Of a stretch of DNA of 64,000 nucleotides, positions 11,190 to 22,249 are shown one piece after another. Below the pieces are notes generated by a model. The model was not told the DNA's origin and searched no databases. It saw only the letters and a program-made list of their open reading frames with translations. Every line of letters begins with the position of its first letter. The stretch's first letter is position 1. This DNA is from Mikania micrantha (Eukaryota > Streptophyta > Magnoliopsida > Asterales > Asteraceae): positions 56,741,087 to 56,805,086 of the forward strand of contig CM018685.1 in assembly GCA_009363875.1 (NCBI GenBank). The letters are read 5' to 3'. Made by a program: the position numbers and the translations under genes.

Positions 11190-11414
11190 TTGGTGAAATG
11201 TAAGTAACTTACACTTACTTACGGTTGTAAATAATTTCTAAACGGTGATGAATTAGCAAAAACACAAAAAAGAAACCCCCCTATTTATGTATAACAAAAA
11301 CCATGAAAAAAAAACAAAGATTCGGGCAAAAAATGCCGGGTTAACACGGGTTCTTGCAATAAGGGAGGGTTAACTATGGAACCATCCCCTATATATATAT
11401 ATATATATATATAT

Positions 11415-12524
11415 AGGGAAGGGATCATATAATAACCCTCTATAATAACCCTCTTTAATTGAGAAAACTCAATAACTCAAATCCAATGGTTCAAATTTTC
11501 AAGATTAAATCTAATGGTGACATGTGTCACTAATTAATTTTTAATACAAAAGGGCATTATGGTCTTTTGTCTTAATTACAAAAATCAGATTTAATATAAG
11601 AGTGACAAGTGTCACACTTTTAAAAAACCATCTATTTTCCTATTTTTAAATTAAAGTTACCCCTTGATTTTTATACACTTATAACTTTTTTATGCTATGT
11701 TATTTTTTTATAAAAATTACGCCATTAAACTTTCATATTTTTCTCGTTAATTTCATTATAGTCATGCCAAATTTTTTTCGTGCGTTCGTAATTACACTAA
11801 CTTAAAAAATATTAGTACAATAATTTCTCTTTTTTCAAAAATTTTCCATCAAAATTTTTTTTCTCTCATCTTAAATATATATTACAAACTTATTTTTTAT
11901 TATAAAATTTAGTTAATTAGATAAATTTATATCAAATAAGATTGAAAGTTAGATAAATGTAACGTAAAATAAATAATAAGTTACAGCTCGTTACATTAGT
12001 GTAACGACTCGTTATATCAGTGTAATTATGAACAATTTGAAAAAATTTAGCTCGTTACATCAGTGTAATTAGGTACATTTTGAAAAAATTCAGCTCGTTA
12101 CATCAGTGTAATTACGAACACTTTGAAAAAATTCAGCTCGTTACATCAGTGTAATTACGAACACTTTGAAAAAATTTAGCTCGTTACATTAGTGTAATTT
12201 CGAAAACTTTAAAATTTTTTGACAAAACTATACTTGAATTAAAGATAAAAATGTGACAAATTTAATGGTGCAATTTTTTAAAAAAAATAATAATGTATAT
12301 AAAAGTTATGAATGTTTAAAAAAATGGGGGGTAAACTTTTATTTTAAAAATCAAATCAAGTACACCTCACAAATCTCCAAAATACCCTTAAAGAAATCTC
12401 AACCACTCATTTTTCCCAGATTTAATATGAACCACACATTTCAAATTCATTAATTTAGACAACCAATCAAATTGGGTTTATAAGTTACTTCAATTAACAT
12501 GGGTTATCGTTTACTCCTTACCCT
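11415..12524. mobile_element. (TA)n-flanked MITE-like element A
   Basis: (TA)n tracts flank the element on both sides (about 11390-11415 and 12524-12548). The ends form an imperfect inverted repeat: AGGGAAGGGATCA...ATAACCC on the left, and AGGGTAAGGAGTAAACGATAACCC when the right end is reversed. The interior is AT-rich, holds a tandem repeat array (11985-12205) and encodes nothing recognisable. Confidence 0.6.
11985..12205. repeat. Tandem repeat, unit of about 55 bp, four to five copies
   Basis: The core AGCTCGTTACATCAGTGTAA followed by TTACGAACACTTTGAAAAAA recurs about every 55 bp with a few substitutions per copy. It lies entirely inside MITE-like element A. Confidence 0.85.
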
Positions 12525-12548
12525 ATATATATATATATATATATATAT

Positions 12549-13254
12549 GAGCCGGATCAAATACATATGCTTCTTAACGTACTAAACGTAGGATGGATTC
12601 TGGACCATTTGATCAGACTGATCAATGGTTAAGATTTAGTGGTCCCCACTTTATACAACTTTTTCGACAAAATAAGTGTAAAATATAACCGGAAGGGCAA
12701 AAGAGGAAACAACCACATTTTATAATGTTACAACAAGTTCCACTCGTTTTTTAAAAATTAAATAACTTTTACATGCTTTATTATTTTTTTTAAAAAAATT
12801 ACACCATAAAATTGAGAATTTTATTATCTTAATTTGAGTATAGTATTGTTATAGTTTTTTAAAAAAAATTTACGTGGTCCGTGATTTTTACTCTTGGTAC
12901 GTAATTATTGGTACGTGATTATTCAGTTGATCCTTTATCATGCATGTTAAATGACGGTCTGTGATTTTCATATAACGTGTTTCGTGATTATTGGTCCGTG
13001 ATTATACATTTTGCCCTTGATTATGTGTATTAAAATACGGTATGTGGTTGCTATATAATGTGGTCCGTAATTATTGGTCTGTGATTATCCGATGGTCTGT
13101 GATTATGTGTGTTAAATGTCAGTCTGTAATTTTGTAAATCACGGTCTGTAATTATATATGGATTAATACCCTTTACCCTAATGACACATGGCGCGTTCCT
13201 GTGGCTTCTTACGTTTAGCACGTTAACACTAAATATGTACGTTAACCGTCCCCT
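12549..13254. mobile_element. (TA)n-flanked MITE-like element B
   Basis: The left end contains CTTAACGTACTAAACGTAGGA and the reversed right end GTTAACGTGCTAAACGTAAGA, an inverted repeat. (TA)n tracts lie on both sides. The interior repeats the words GGTACGTGATT / GGTCCGTGATT. It shares long stretches with element C (GGTTAAGATTTAGTGGTCCC and TTTGAGTATAGTATTGTTAT), so the two are one family. Confidence 0.7.
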
Positions 13255-13273
13255 ATATATATATATATATATT

Positions 13274-13872
13274 ATTAACGTGAGAAGGGTAGGAAGTAAT
13301 TTGGGCCATTGATCAAATAAATGAATGGTTAAGATCTAGTGGTCCCCACATTTTTGTTAAAAACTAGCGTGAATTACAACTGAAAGGGCAAAAAAGGAAT
13401 TGTCTACATTTGTTGACTTTTTTTTAGGGAATCAAGTTTCACCATTTTTAAAAAATTGAATAACTTTTAAAACGCTTAATCATTTTTTAAAAAAAATTAC
13501 ACCATAAAATAGAGAATTTTATTATCTTTAATTTGAGTATAGTATTGTTATAGGTTTTTTCAATTTTTTTTACGTGGTACGTGATTTTAATGTTTGGTAC
13601 GTAATTATTGGTATGTAATTATGCAGTTGTTCCTTTGATATGAAAGGTAAATAACGGTCTGTAATTTTCATATAACGTAGTACGTGATTATATGCTACGT
13701 AATTACGCAGTTGGTCATTGATTATGAGTGTTAAATTACAGTCCGGAAATTTATGAATCACGGTCTCTAATTTTGTATGGAGGATAATACCCTTACCCTG
13801 ATGACACATTCCAAATCCCTATGGCTTCTTACGCTTCTCACGTTAAATTCCTTTGTATTATAACTGTCCTCT
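13274..13872. mobile_element. (TA)n-flanked MITE-like element C, sister of B
   Basis: The ends are ATTAACGTGAGAAGGGTAGG on the left and, reversed from the right, ATTTAACGTGAGAAGCGTAA. A (TA)n tract lies on the left and a short TA-rich tract on the right. The interior is homologous to element B. A 79-codon frame inside (13570-13809) is repeat sequence, not a gene. Confidence 0.7.
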
Positions 13873-14424
13873 ATATATATACATATATAGACGCCGGTTA
13901 TTTTGACTTTTTAAAATCAAATCTGAGCCGTGTAAAATCCTTAATATTTGTTTTGGACCATTTAAAATAGGAGGTTGAGATGGTTTTCCAACAATCACTA
14001 GCTGCGGTTATTTTCTTGCTCTAGCAGTTACTATTTTTTTTTTTTGGTGAAGTCTTTTAAATTTAAAACCGCAACGACGCCGTTTTTCTCATATTACTGG
14101 TGATTCGGCGAAGCATCTGGCATTGACAACCAACAGACCCCCATTGATAAATCTTGCATGTCGTGCAGCTATTCCCTTGCCTCCATCTGAATCACTGGAG
14201 ACGAGTCTCCTCCATAACGCAATCAGATCATCCTCCAATCGTTTGATGCGGAATGTTCATCCAAATCAAGGGCTTAGATCAATTCTCTTTGTCTTACCGT
14301 CTTACTTATATTTGTTAGATATTTTAGCGTAATTGGGATTAATTTTATAAATCAATATGAATTATGAAATTCATTAAATAAGTTGGGTGTGAGGTGAATG
14401 TCTGTTTAATGTTTTATGATTCAA
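13873..14424. other. Intergenic DNA, no gene seen
   Basis: Mixed sequence with a T-run near 14032. The 69-codon frame at 14123-14332 has no domain signature and no paralogue in the window. Confidence 0.45.
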
Positions 14425-14505
14425 TGGGGGTTTCAAGGGGCAACACCCCCTTGGCGGGGGTACGGGGGCAGCGCCCCCGGTTAGCGGGGTCCAAGGGGCG
14501 GCAAC
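14425..14505. repeat. GC-rich palindromic block
   Basis: A short island in AT-rich DNA contains GGGGGCAGCGCCCCCGG, CAACACCCCCTTGGCGGGGG and a second GGGGTCCAAGGGGC phrase, all able to form strong hairpins. Similar blocks occur in plant repetitive DNA. No gene or full element was delimited. Confidence 0.6.
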
Positions 14506-14959
14506 CGACCAACTATCGGATCAAAAATTTGAATGAACCACAAATAGTTTAGTCTGAAAGCGTGAACCATACCAGTCCTCCAGCAAACCGTTGTTTCATA
14601 CGCCATCCTCCAGTAAAATTTTATGCGTACATATATTCACAGTGTAATCTGAAACAAGATTATTTGTTATCTTTAAAATAATAAAAAAAAAAAAGCTTAT
14701 ACGGCTTGGAAAACTAGAAATTTATGTTCCATAGTCAAACTTCATAACGAGCAAAATGATCAAATAAGTTCGATGAAAACTAAAAATATATAATTCCAAT
14801 AACTATCTATGTTTTTTAATTAAATGATTTAATAAGTTTTTTTCATTGTTTTTGTATTTTGTTAATTAAAGAAATATGAGCTTAATTCTTTAAATAGCAC
14901 AATTCAGCAATACTTGTAAGATGATGTTAGTGAGCTTCTTGAAATGATAGAATATTAAG
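14506..14959. other. AT-rich intergenic DNA
   Basis: No gene, repeat terminus or RNA gene was recognised. The stretch ends at the 8-bp target duplication of the next element. Confidence 0.4.
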
Positions 14960-15576
14960 CAATGTTTTAATAACCGGACCGGACCGGCCGGTTGAACCGG
15001 TCTGGCCGTGAATCGAAGAGTCAACCGGTTCAAATTTGGCTTCTGAACCGCTATCTTGCGAACCGGACGGTTCATGTTCTAACCGGGTTTAACCGGGAAC
15101 CGGAGCAAACGGTTAAACCGTTTCTCAAAAACGCACCTTATATAGGAAAGATAGAAAGCAAATATCTTCCCTGCCGGCGATGTGGGATGAAGAAAATGTT
15201 AGAACTATCCCTTTCACTTAATATAGAGGAGATTGAAAGCTAAATATTTCACTCCTGTCGATGTGGGATGAAGAAAACATCAAGCTACTTAACAGATTCC
15301 TTATTAATTGATGTGGGATAGATGATGTGGGACAAGGATAAGCATTAGAATGCAAGAAAAATTATAATCTGTTTAACAAATTCTACTTTTAACATATGGA
15401 TAATGGTTTGTTTATAACTGCACATATACATATATATACATATAATACATATATATAGCTTATATAATAGTTATGATGTTATCCGGTTCTTAAATCCGGT
15501 CCGACCGATCCGACCGGTCGGACCTCTGACCAGTAAGGAGACCGGTTCGACGTCCGGTCCGGTTCTGAAAACATTG
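14960..15576. mobile_element. hAT-like nonautonomous element, perfect 8-bp TSD
   Basis: The element starts CAATGTTTTAATAACCGG and the reversed right end reads CAATGTTTTCAGAACCGG. It is flanked by ATATTAAG at 14952-14959 and 15577-15584. The 8-bp duplication points to the hAT superfamily. The sub-terminal regions are rich in ACCGGTCCGG words and the core has no transposase. The CCGGTCTGG-rich patch at 37760-37925 is probably a fragment of a relative. Confidence 0.85.
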
Positions 15577-15584
15577 ATATTAAG

Positions 15585-15792
15585 TACATACTATGTGCAC
15601 AAGTGGTTAGATTTATAAACATAAAAAATGTGATGATAATTGTGTTGCATTCTTTGTTTTGTTACCGTAGGATGCAGATGTGATGAAAGAATGTTTGATG
15701 GTGTTTTGTAATTTTTATTTGTTATATACTTATTTTGTTAACAAATAATGTTTTTACTTATAATTCAAATAAAAATACTTATGTGATTTTGA
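15585..15792. other. Short AT-rich spacer between two hAT-like elements
   Basis: No feature was recognised in this stretch. Confidence 0.4.
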
Positions 15793-16020
15793 CGTTTAAT
15801 TAGGGGTACAAACGAACCAAGATAGCTCGTGAAATACTTGGGATGAGATCGGATCGGATCGGATCGGATTGGCAAAAAGCTCGAACGAGCCGAGCCTTAA
15901 TGAGCCCGAGCTCGAGCCCAAAAGTGTGGCTCGTTTAGTTATCGATCCTGAGCTTTACATATCGAGCTCGAGCCGGCTCGGGAACTGTAATGATCTTTTC
16001 GTTTATATAATTTTTATTTA

Positions 16021-17142
16021 GAGTAAATTATTGATTGTCCTTTAAAAATATAGCAATTTGCTGGTTTCGTCATTTAAATTCAAAAATTACTAGGAGTGTC
16101 CCTATTTTGAAAATTTTGCACTGGTTATGTCCTTTGTCACTAACCCCGTTAACTTATTCCGTTAAAAATCCCATGTGCCAGTCACATGAGGGGTATTTTC
16201 GTCATTTAATCCCTTCTTCTTCCATAACTAGGGTTTCCACATTCAACCGTGCAACCTGGTTTCTTGTAATTTTTGTGTTCAAATTCTTCCATTTTCTTGA
16301 AACCCACCAAGAAATTGATGAAATGTTTGATAATTTGTTGGAAATTTTCATGGGCTCTTATGTTTTTCCGTTAATCGAACTTTAGTCATGTTTCTTTATG
16401 GGTTAATCGAGGTTTGAATTGTGATGAAATGGCGGAAATTAGGGTTAAAAAGGTAGAACAAGGGCAAGCCAAGATTCGAAATGTACCAATTGCTGTAACT
16501 CCAGAAGGATTTTGGTGTTGTCCTTCACCTGTTATGTTCCAGAAAAACCTAAAAACTCAACACCCTTTGAACAAAGCAAGATCATCATCATCCCCACCTG
16601 CCAAATTCCCTTCTGATCACAGAAAACATTCTCAAGAACTTGAAAAGAAACCATCACGTGCATCTTCAAAGTCAGAAACTATTGTTACTGATGATCAAAT
16701 CAACAATGAGTTCGAACCACCTGTTCTTGGTGCAGCCCTTAAAGCCGAACGGACAGCGATTAGGCCACCGAATGCTGAAAACTTGCCAAGAAAGGTGTCT
16801 ATTGAATTTGGTGAGCCTGGAACAGGGGATTTGAGAGTTGTGATGACATTTAATTTTCAGAGTAAAATGAACGAGTCACATATACGATTGAGCGGACAGA
16901 ATGGATTCATTTCCGGTTCTGCTTTGATTCCGGTTACCGAAGAAGAAGGGATTAAATGATGAAAATACCCCTCGTGTGACTGGCACATGTGATTTTTAAC
17001 GGAATAAGTTAACAACGTTAGTGACAAAGGACATAACCAGTGTAAAATTTTCAAAATAGGGACACTCTTAGTAATTTTTAAATTTAAAGGACGAAACCAG
17101 GAAATTGCTATATTTTTAAAGGAAACAATCAGTAATTTACTC
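16021..17142 (+). mobile_element. Pack-MULE carrying a host gene fragment
   Basis: The terminal inverted repeats are about 200 bp (16021-16222 and 16939-17142), starting GAGTAAATTA(T/C)TGATTGT, with roughly 90% identity by eye. They are flanked by a perfect 9-bp duplication TTTTATTTA (16012-16020 and 17143-17151), diagnostic of Mutator-like elements. No transposase is present. The 0.7-kb interior is a piece of a protein-coding gene: 5' UTR-like sequence, a start codon and an open frame running into the right TIR. That is the Pack-MULE structure. Confidence 0.88.
16429..16959 (+). CDS. Captured N-terminal fragment of a BTB/POZ-type gene (At3g50780-like)
   Basis: From ATG 16429 the frame reads MAEIRVKKVEQGQAKIRNVP, then TPEGFWCCPSP, then a Ser/Pro/Lys-rich linker, then NLPRKVSIEFGEPGTGDLRV. 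This order matches my recollection of the N-terminal region of plant BTB/POZ proteins of the At3g50780 / At1g63850 group. In those proteins the segment precedes the BTB domain; the BTB domain itself is absent here. The last 35 residues or so do not look like that family, and the final few come from the right TIR. The frame of 176 codons has no stop, so a truncated transcript could be translated. It may instead simply be recent. The real start is the ATG, not the upstream in-frame TTG. Confidence 0.65.
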   Translation: MAEIRVKKVEQGQAKIRNVPIAVTPEGFWCCPSPVMFQKNLKTQHPLNKARSSSSPPAKFPSDHRKHSQELEKKPSRASSKSETIVTDDQINNEFEPPVLGAALKAERTAIRPPNAENLPRKVSIEFGEPGTGDLRVVMTFNFQSKMNESHIRLSGQNGFISGSALIPVTEEEGIK

Positions 17143-17206
17143 TTTTATTTATTATATTAAGTGTTTATTTATAAAATTATTATTTTTATATATAAAATTA
17201 TAATAA

Positions 17207-20200
17207 ATATATTTAAATCAAATATTTTATGTTAAATATAGAAAATATAATTATAAATATAATTAAATTAATAATTAAAGTAAATAAATAAAATATAAAC
17301 GAGTTGAGCCGATCTCGAGCCTAAAATTTTTCTAACGAGCCAAGCTCGATCCTAGTAAATAAAGCTCTTAACGAGCCGAACTCGAGCCTAATTTATCTAA
17401 ACGAGCCGAGCTCGAGCGTTAACGAGCTCGGGATCGGCTCGCCTTGTTTACACCTCTACATTTAATACAGACAGAGAAAATCCGGTGAGCCATTGCACTC
17501 ATATTGCTTTTATTAAAAACGAAATAACAATTGATCGATATTTGGTTTACATGCAAAGGGGATGATGTGAGGCTTCAATTATCTTGCAAATTATTTCTGC
17601 TAAATTTCTTGTTAGTTTAATAATTCTGTTTTGATTGAAAATGACACATAAAGTCTCCATTATCTTACAAAGTCAAGGTCAATTGTCCATTCAATAACAT
17701 TTTTTATTTGGTTAATCATTTAATGAGGAGATTGTTGCAGGTTAATCGTCCACTTAATCACATTTTTATCAGTGGGCTTTACTTTAAGTCATGGCTAGGC
17801 TATCACAAAAATTAATTAATGCCACTTGCATTTGATAATGGTTTAGAACTCAAAATGACAATATTAATTAATGCCACAATAATTAAAACTCGGTTCGATT
17901 TAGAAACGAGCTCTTGGTTGAGCTTGATTTCAGATTAAAAGTTAGTATAAGATCTTCAAATTGTTGCCTATTAAGAAACCAACAAAAAGAGTTGTGCATT
18001 CGGTTTGTTTATAAACCGAATTTTATACAATATTCAATCTCAAGATACCAAAAGATCTGAATACAATAACTCACAAAATCTTCTAAAAGATATCACGAGA
18101 AATCTTTCATTAGTTTCTAGCCTTATTGGCTGTCTCAATTAATTTTCTTGAATTATCCTACGACTCGTTAATTTAGAACTGAGTTTTTGTTGTTAGATGT
18201 TTCGAAAGTTCTTAGAGTACCATCAAAATTGTCATTATGAATGCATACATCAGACAATCTTATCTCTTTTTTGTTTTAGCAAATGAATATCACCTACAAA
18301 CCTGTAAATGAATCAATTGAGACTTGATTTTGCCACATACCAGTTCTACCCCTCATCTTTTAAAACTTATAAAACTCTTCTAACAACTTTGTATACTGTT
18401 TTTAAGTTTCTAAAGTTTCGATTTTATACCCTTAATATATATATTTTTTCTTAATAAATTTCATTCAATTATTAAAATAATTATAATAATTTTAGGTTAT
18501 ATCAGTTGATGGTAACAAGTGTGTATTTTGAAAAATGAGACCAACTCCAATTGACAAACGATATTTATATATATATTTTTATCTATGTTTCGTTTTCATA
18601 ACCAAGCCGCCCTAAATTCATACGTTTTTCTTATGCAATTAACCACGTTAATATCAGCAGCGTAACATGTGTAATGAAGGTGTAAACACGCGGTATCGCA
18701 CGATGTCGTTTTGACTTTTCTTTAATTTTCTTCTATTATTATTTTTCTACAATTATATATTATACCGTAATATACGGGACATAATAGCGTTTTTATTTAC
18801 GTTTCTTCTCTATAACCAGTCAGTTTTGACTTTATATGTTTTTTTATTAGTACAATTAGGCTGCAATGCATAGATTTTACTCGTATTGCTCCGCCGCAAC
18901 ACGTGAATTTTGCAAGTTTTACACAAATTTTAATTTGAATATTATATTAGCGTAACTAAAAATCAATTTATGTGAACATCGCTGCATGAATAAAAACAGC
19001 CACGTTTAACGTTTTACTGTACATGCTTATGTTAAGTCATAGGTTTTTCACGGGAAAACTTCATAAAATGTAACAAACATTTCATTTTGTTTCAATCAAG
19101 TCTCTCAAACTTTTTTTTCCCAATGAAATCATTCAAGTTATTTTTGTGTTTGAATTTTATGTTTCTAACCTGAATTGTAGGTAATACATGACGATATAAG
19201 TTTGAGTGAATAATTTTTTTTAAAAAATAACTGACTTGAATAAGTAATTATTAATTATTAATTTTTTGTTCTTTGTACAATACATTAAGATCCCTTGAAT
19301 TGGATCACTCTTTAAATGATAACATCTCTATCGAATTTTAAAAATAAACTCAAAGTCATAATAGCCTCTTTCACATCTGATATCAATTGAATGCGGAAAG
19401 CCTAGGGGAGGGGCAAACATGACCTCTGTCCATGACATTTTTTTTAAGTACACAAAAGTTCTAAAAAATCATTTTTAAATTATATATATTTATTTATATT
19501 TTTAAAAATATAAAACTAAAGAAACACAAAATTATAATTCGCTAGGGACCTTTTTTCTCAGATTGTTAAGGACCCCTGAATTCTTGAGACCAACCCCACA
19601 ATTGAAATAAAACTCAAATTTTTTTGCCATTTATACGTTACATGGTGACAAAATCATAACATGTAATTGGGCCTTGTTCGTAGTGGACATGAACTGGATC
19701 AAATTAGTGACCTCAAACTCAAAGAAGAGCTGGGTTTCACAGTTAAAGCCCATCAGATCTTGAATAGGAGCATTCCACTAGCATCAATCTAATTCTAAAG
19801 TAAACGAAGATGCAACTATTCCAAGCACTTTAGTAACTTATTTACCACAAAACTTGCACCAAATATCATACAAAAATTTATAATATTTGGTCCTCCATAA
19901 CTTGCTGACCACCAGAGGACCAACTACCACCCAAAATCCCACCACCAACCCAACCAGTATGCTTGTAATAAGTTCCTGATCCGAGCCACCACTTCCTCCT
20001 TCTTCACCACCATCACCCGCTCCTCCACCGTCGTTCCTTTCACACCTTAAGCTAACCGGAGCTACACATAGTCGGTTTCCGACAAAGCTTGATTCCTGAA
20101 AGCTCTGAAGCTGCGTGCTAGACGGTATCCTCCCTGTCAAATTGTTGTATGACAAATTTAACCCATTCAAGAAACTCAGTCTTGACATGCTTAAAGGAAT

Positions 20201-20399
20201 CATTCCATCAAGCTGGTTCCTTGACAAATCAAGCAACTCTAACACCTTCATGTCACCGATCTTCTCAGGGATCCTCCCTGTTAACCGATTACTAGAAAAG
20301 TTCAAGAATCTTAACTCCACAAGCTGTGTAATCTCACTTGGAATAACCCCGTGTAAATCGTTACTCGAAAGATCCAAAAATGTAAGTAAACCAAGAATG
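17207..20399. repeat. Tandem duplication, copy 1 (hAT tail to RLP C-terminus)
   Basis: Sequence from about 17207 reappears in direct orientation from about 20397. The order is preserved: the hAT right half, TTAATACAGACAGAGAAAATCC, the long AT-rich region and the RLP C-terminal exon. Copy 1 ends by fusing RLP coding sequence (…CCAAGAATGA) to the hAT interior (TAAATATATTTAAATC) near 20397-20400. Between 17467 and 19837 the copy holds no gene, only AT-rich DNA and the left arm of a foldback MITE (about 19050-19270). Confidence 0.85.
19838..20397 (-). pseudogene. RLP C-terminal fragment, duplicate copy
   Basis: The fragment encodes the last four to five LRRs (LTFLDLSSNDLHGVIPSEI and onward), the terminal cap SFVGNRLCVAPVSLRC, a Gly/Glu/Asp linker (GGGAGDGGEEGGSGGSD), a transmembrane helix (LVGLVVGFWVVVGPLVV) and a short tail. 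The 5' side stops at the duplication junction, so there is no N-terminus or start. Unlike its sister copy at 23617-24170, it keeps CGA (Arg) in VGNRLC and keeps the reading frame at LTFLDLSS. Those two lesions in the sister therefore arose after duplication, or this copy preserves the older state. Confidence 0.85.
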
Positions 20400-22249
20400 A
20401 TAAATATATTTAAATCAAATATTTTATGTTAAATATAGAAAATATAATTATAAATATAATTAAATTAGTAATTAAAGTAAATATATTAAATATAAACGAG
20501 TTGAGCCGATCTCGAGCCTAAAATTTTTCTAACGAGCCAAGCTCGATCCTAGTAAATAAAGCTCTTAACGAGCCGAACTTGAGCCTAATTTATCTAAACG
20601 AGCCGAGCTCGAGCCTTAACGAGCTCGGGATCGGCTCGCCTTGTTTACACCCCTACATTTAATACAGACAGAGAAAATCCGGTGAGCCATTGCACTCATA
20701 TTGCTTTTATTAAAAACGAAATAACAATTGATCGATATTTGGTTTACATGCAAAGGGGATGATGTGAGGCTTCAATTATCTTGCAAAGTATTTCTGCTAA
20801 ATTTCTTGTTAGTTTAATAATTCAGTTTTGATTGAAAATGACACATAAAGTCTCCATTATCTTGCAAAGTCAAGGTCAATTGTCCACTCAATAACATTTT
20901 TTATTTGGTAAATCATTTAATGAGGAGATTGTTGCAGGTTAATCGTCCACTTAATCACTTTTTATCAGTGGGCTTTACTTTAAGTCATGGCTAGGCTATC
21001 ACAAAAATTAATTAATGCCACTTGCATTTGATAATGGTTTAAAACTCAAAATGACAATTATTAATTAATGCCACAATAATTAAAACTCGGTTCGATTTAG
21101 AAACGAGCTCTTGGTTCAGCTCGATTTCAGATTAAAAGTTAGTATAAGATCTTCAAATTGTTGCCTATTAAGAAACCGACAAAAAGAGTTATGCATTCGA
21201 TTCGTTTATAAACCGAATTTTATATAATATTCAATCTCAAGATACACAAAAAATCTGAATACAATAACTCACAAAACCTTCTAAAGATATCACGAGAAAT
21301 CTTTCATTAGTTTCTAGCCTTATTGGCTGTCTCAGTTAATTTTCATGAGTTATCCTTCTACTCGTTTAGAACTGAGTTTTTGTTAGATGTTTCGAAAGGT
21401 CTTAGAGTACCATCAAAATATTATGAATGCATACATCAGGCAATCTTATCTCTTTTTTGTTATAGCAACTAAATATCATCTACAAACCTGTAAATGAATC
21501 AATTGAGACTTGATTTTGCCACATATCAGTTCTACCCCTCATCTTTTAAAACTCATAAAACTCTTCTAACAACTTTGTAAATTGTCACCTTTGACTTTTT
21601 TAAGTTTCTAAAGTTTCGATTTTATACCCTTAATATATATATTTTTTTCTTAATAAATTTCATTCATTTATTAAAAAAATTATAATAATTTTAGGTTATA
21701 TCAACTGACGGTAACAAGTGTGTATTTTGAAAAAGGAGACCAACTCCAATTGACAAACAATATTTATATAGTTTTTTTTTATCTATGTTTCATTTTCATA
21801 ACCAAGCCGCCCTAAATTCATACGTTTTTCTTATGCAATTAACCACGTTAATGTCAGCAGCGTAGCGTGTGTAATGAAGTTGTAAACACGCAATATCGCA
21901 CGATGTTGTTTTGACTTTTCTTTGATTTTCTTCTATTATTATTTTTCTACAATTATATAATACCGCAATATACGGGACATAATAGCGTTTTTATTTACGT
22001 TTCTTCTCTATAACCATTCAGTTATGACTTTATATGTTTTTTTATTAGTACAATTAGGCCGCAATGCATAGATTTTACTCGTATTGCTCCGCCGCAACAT
22101 GTGAATTTTGCAAGTTTTACATAAATTTTAATTTGAATATTATATTAGCGTAGCTAAAAATCAATTTATGTGAACTCGCTGCATGAATAAAAACAGCCAC
22201 GTTTAACGTTTTACTGTACATGCTTATGTTAAGTCATAGGTTTTTGCAC

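Larger units (their letters stand above)
15801..17458. mobile_element. hAT-like element with CGAGCC-rich ends, interrupted by a Pack-MULE
   Basis: The left end reads TAGGGGTACAAACGAACC and the reversed right end TAGAGGTGTAAACAAGGC. The flanks are CGTTTAAT (15793-15800) and CATTTAAT (17459-17466), an 8-bp TSD with one mismatch. Sub-terminal DNA is built of GAGCTCGAGCC / AACGAGCCGAGC words, as in the element at 38903-39619. A separate element with its own TIRs and TSD sits inside (16021-17142), so this one is older. Its right half is copied at about 20400-20663 in the tandem duplication. Confidence 0.8.

Noticed and set aside
14123..14332. 69-codon frame at 14.1-14.3 kb
   Set aside because: No homology recognised by eye, no splice signals that extend it, no paralogue in the window.
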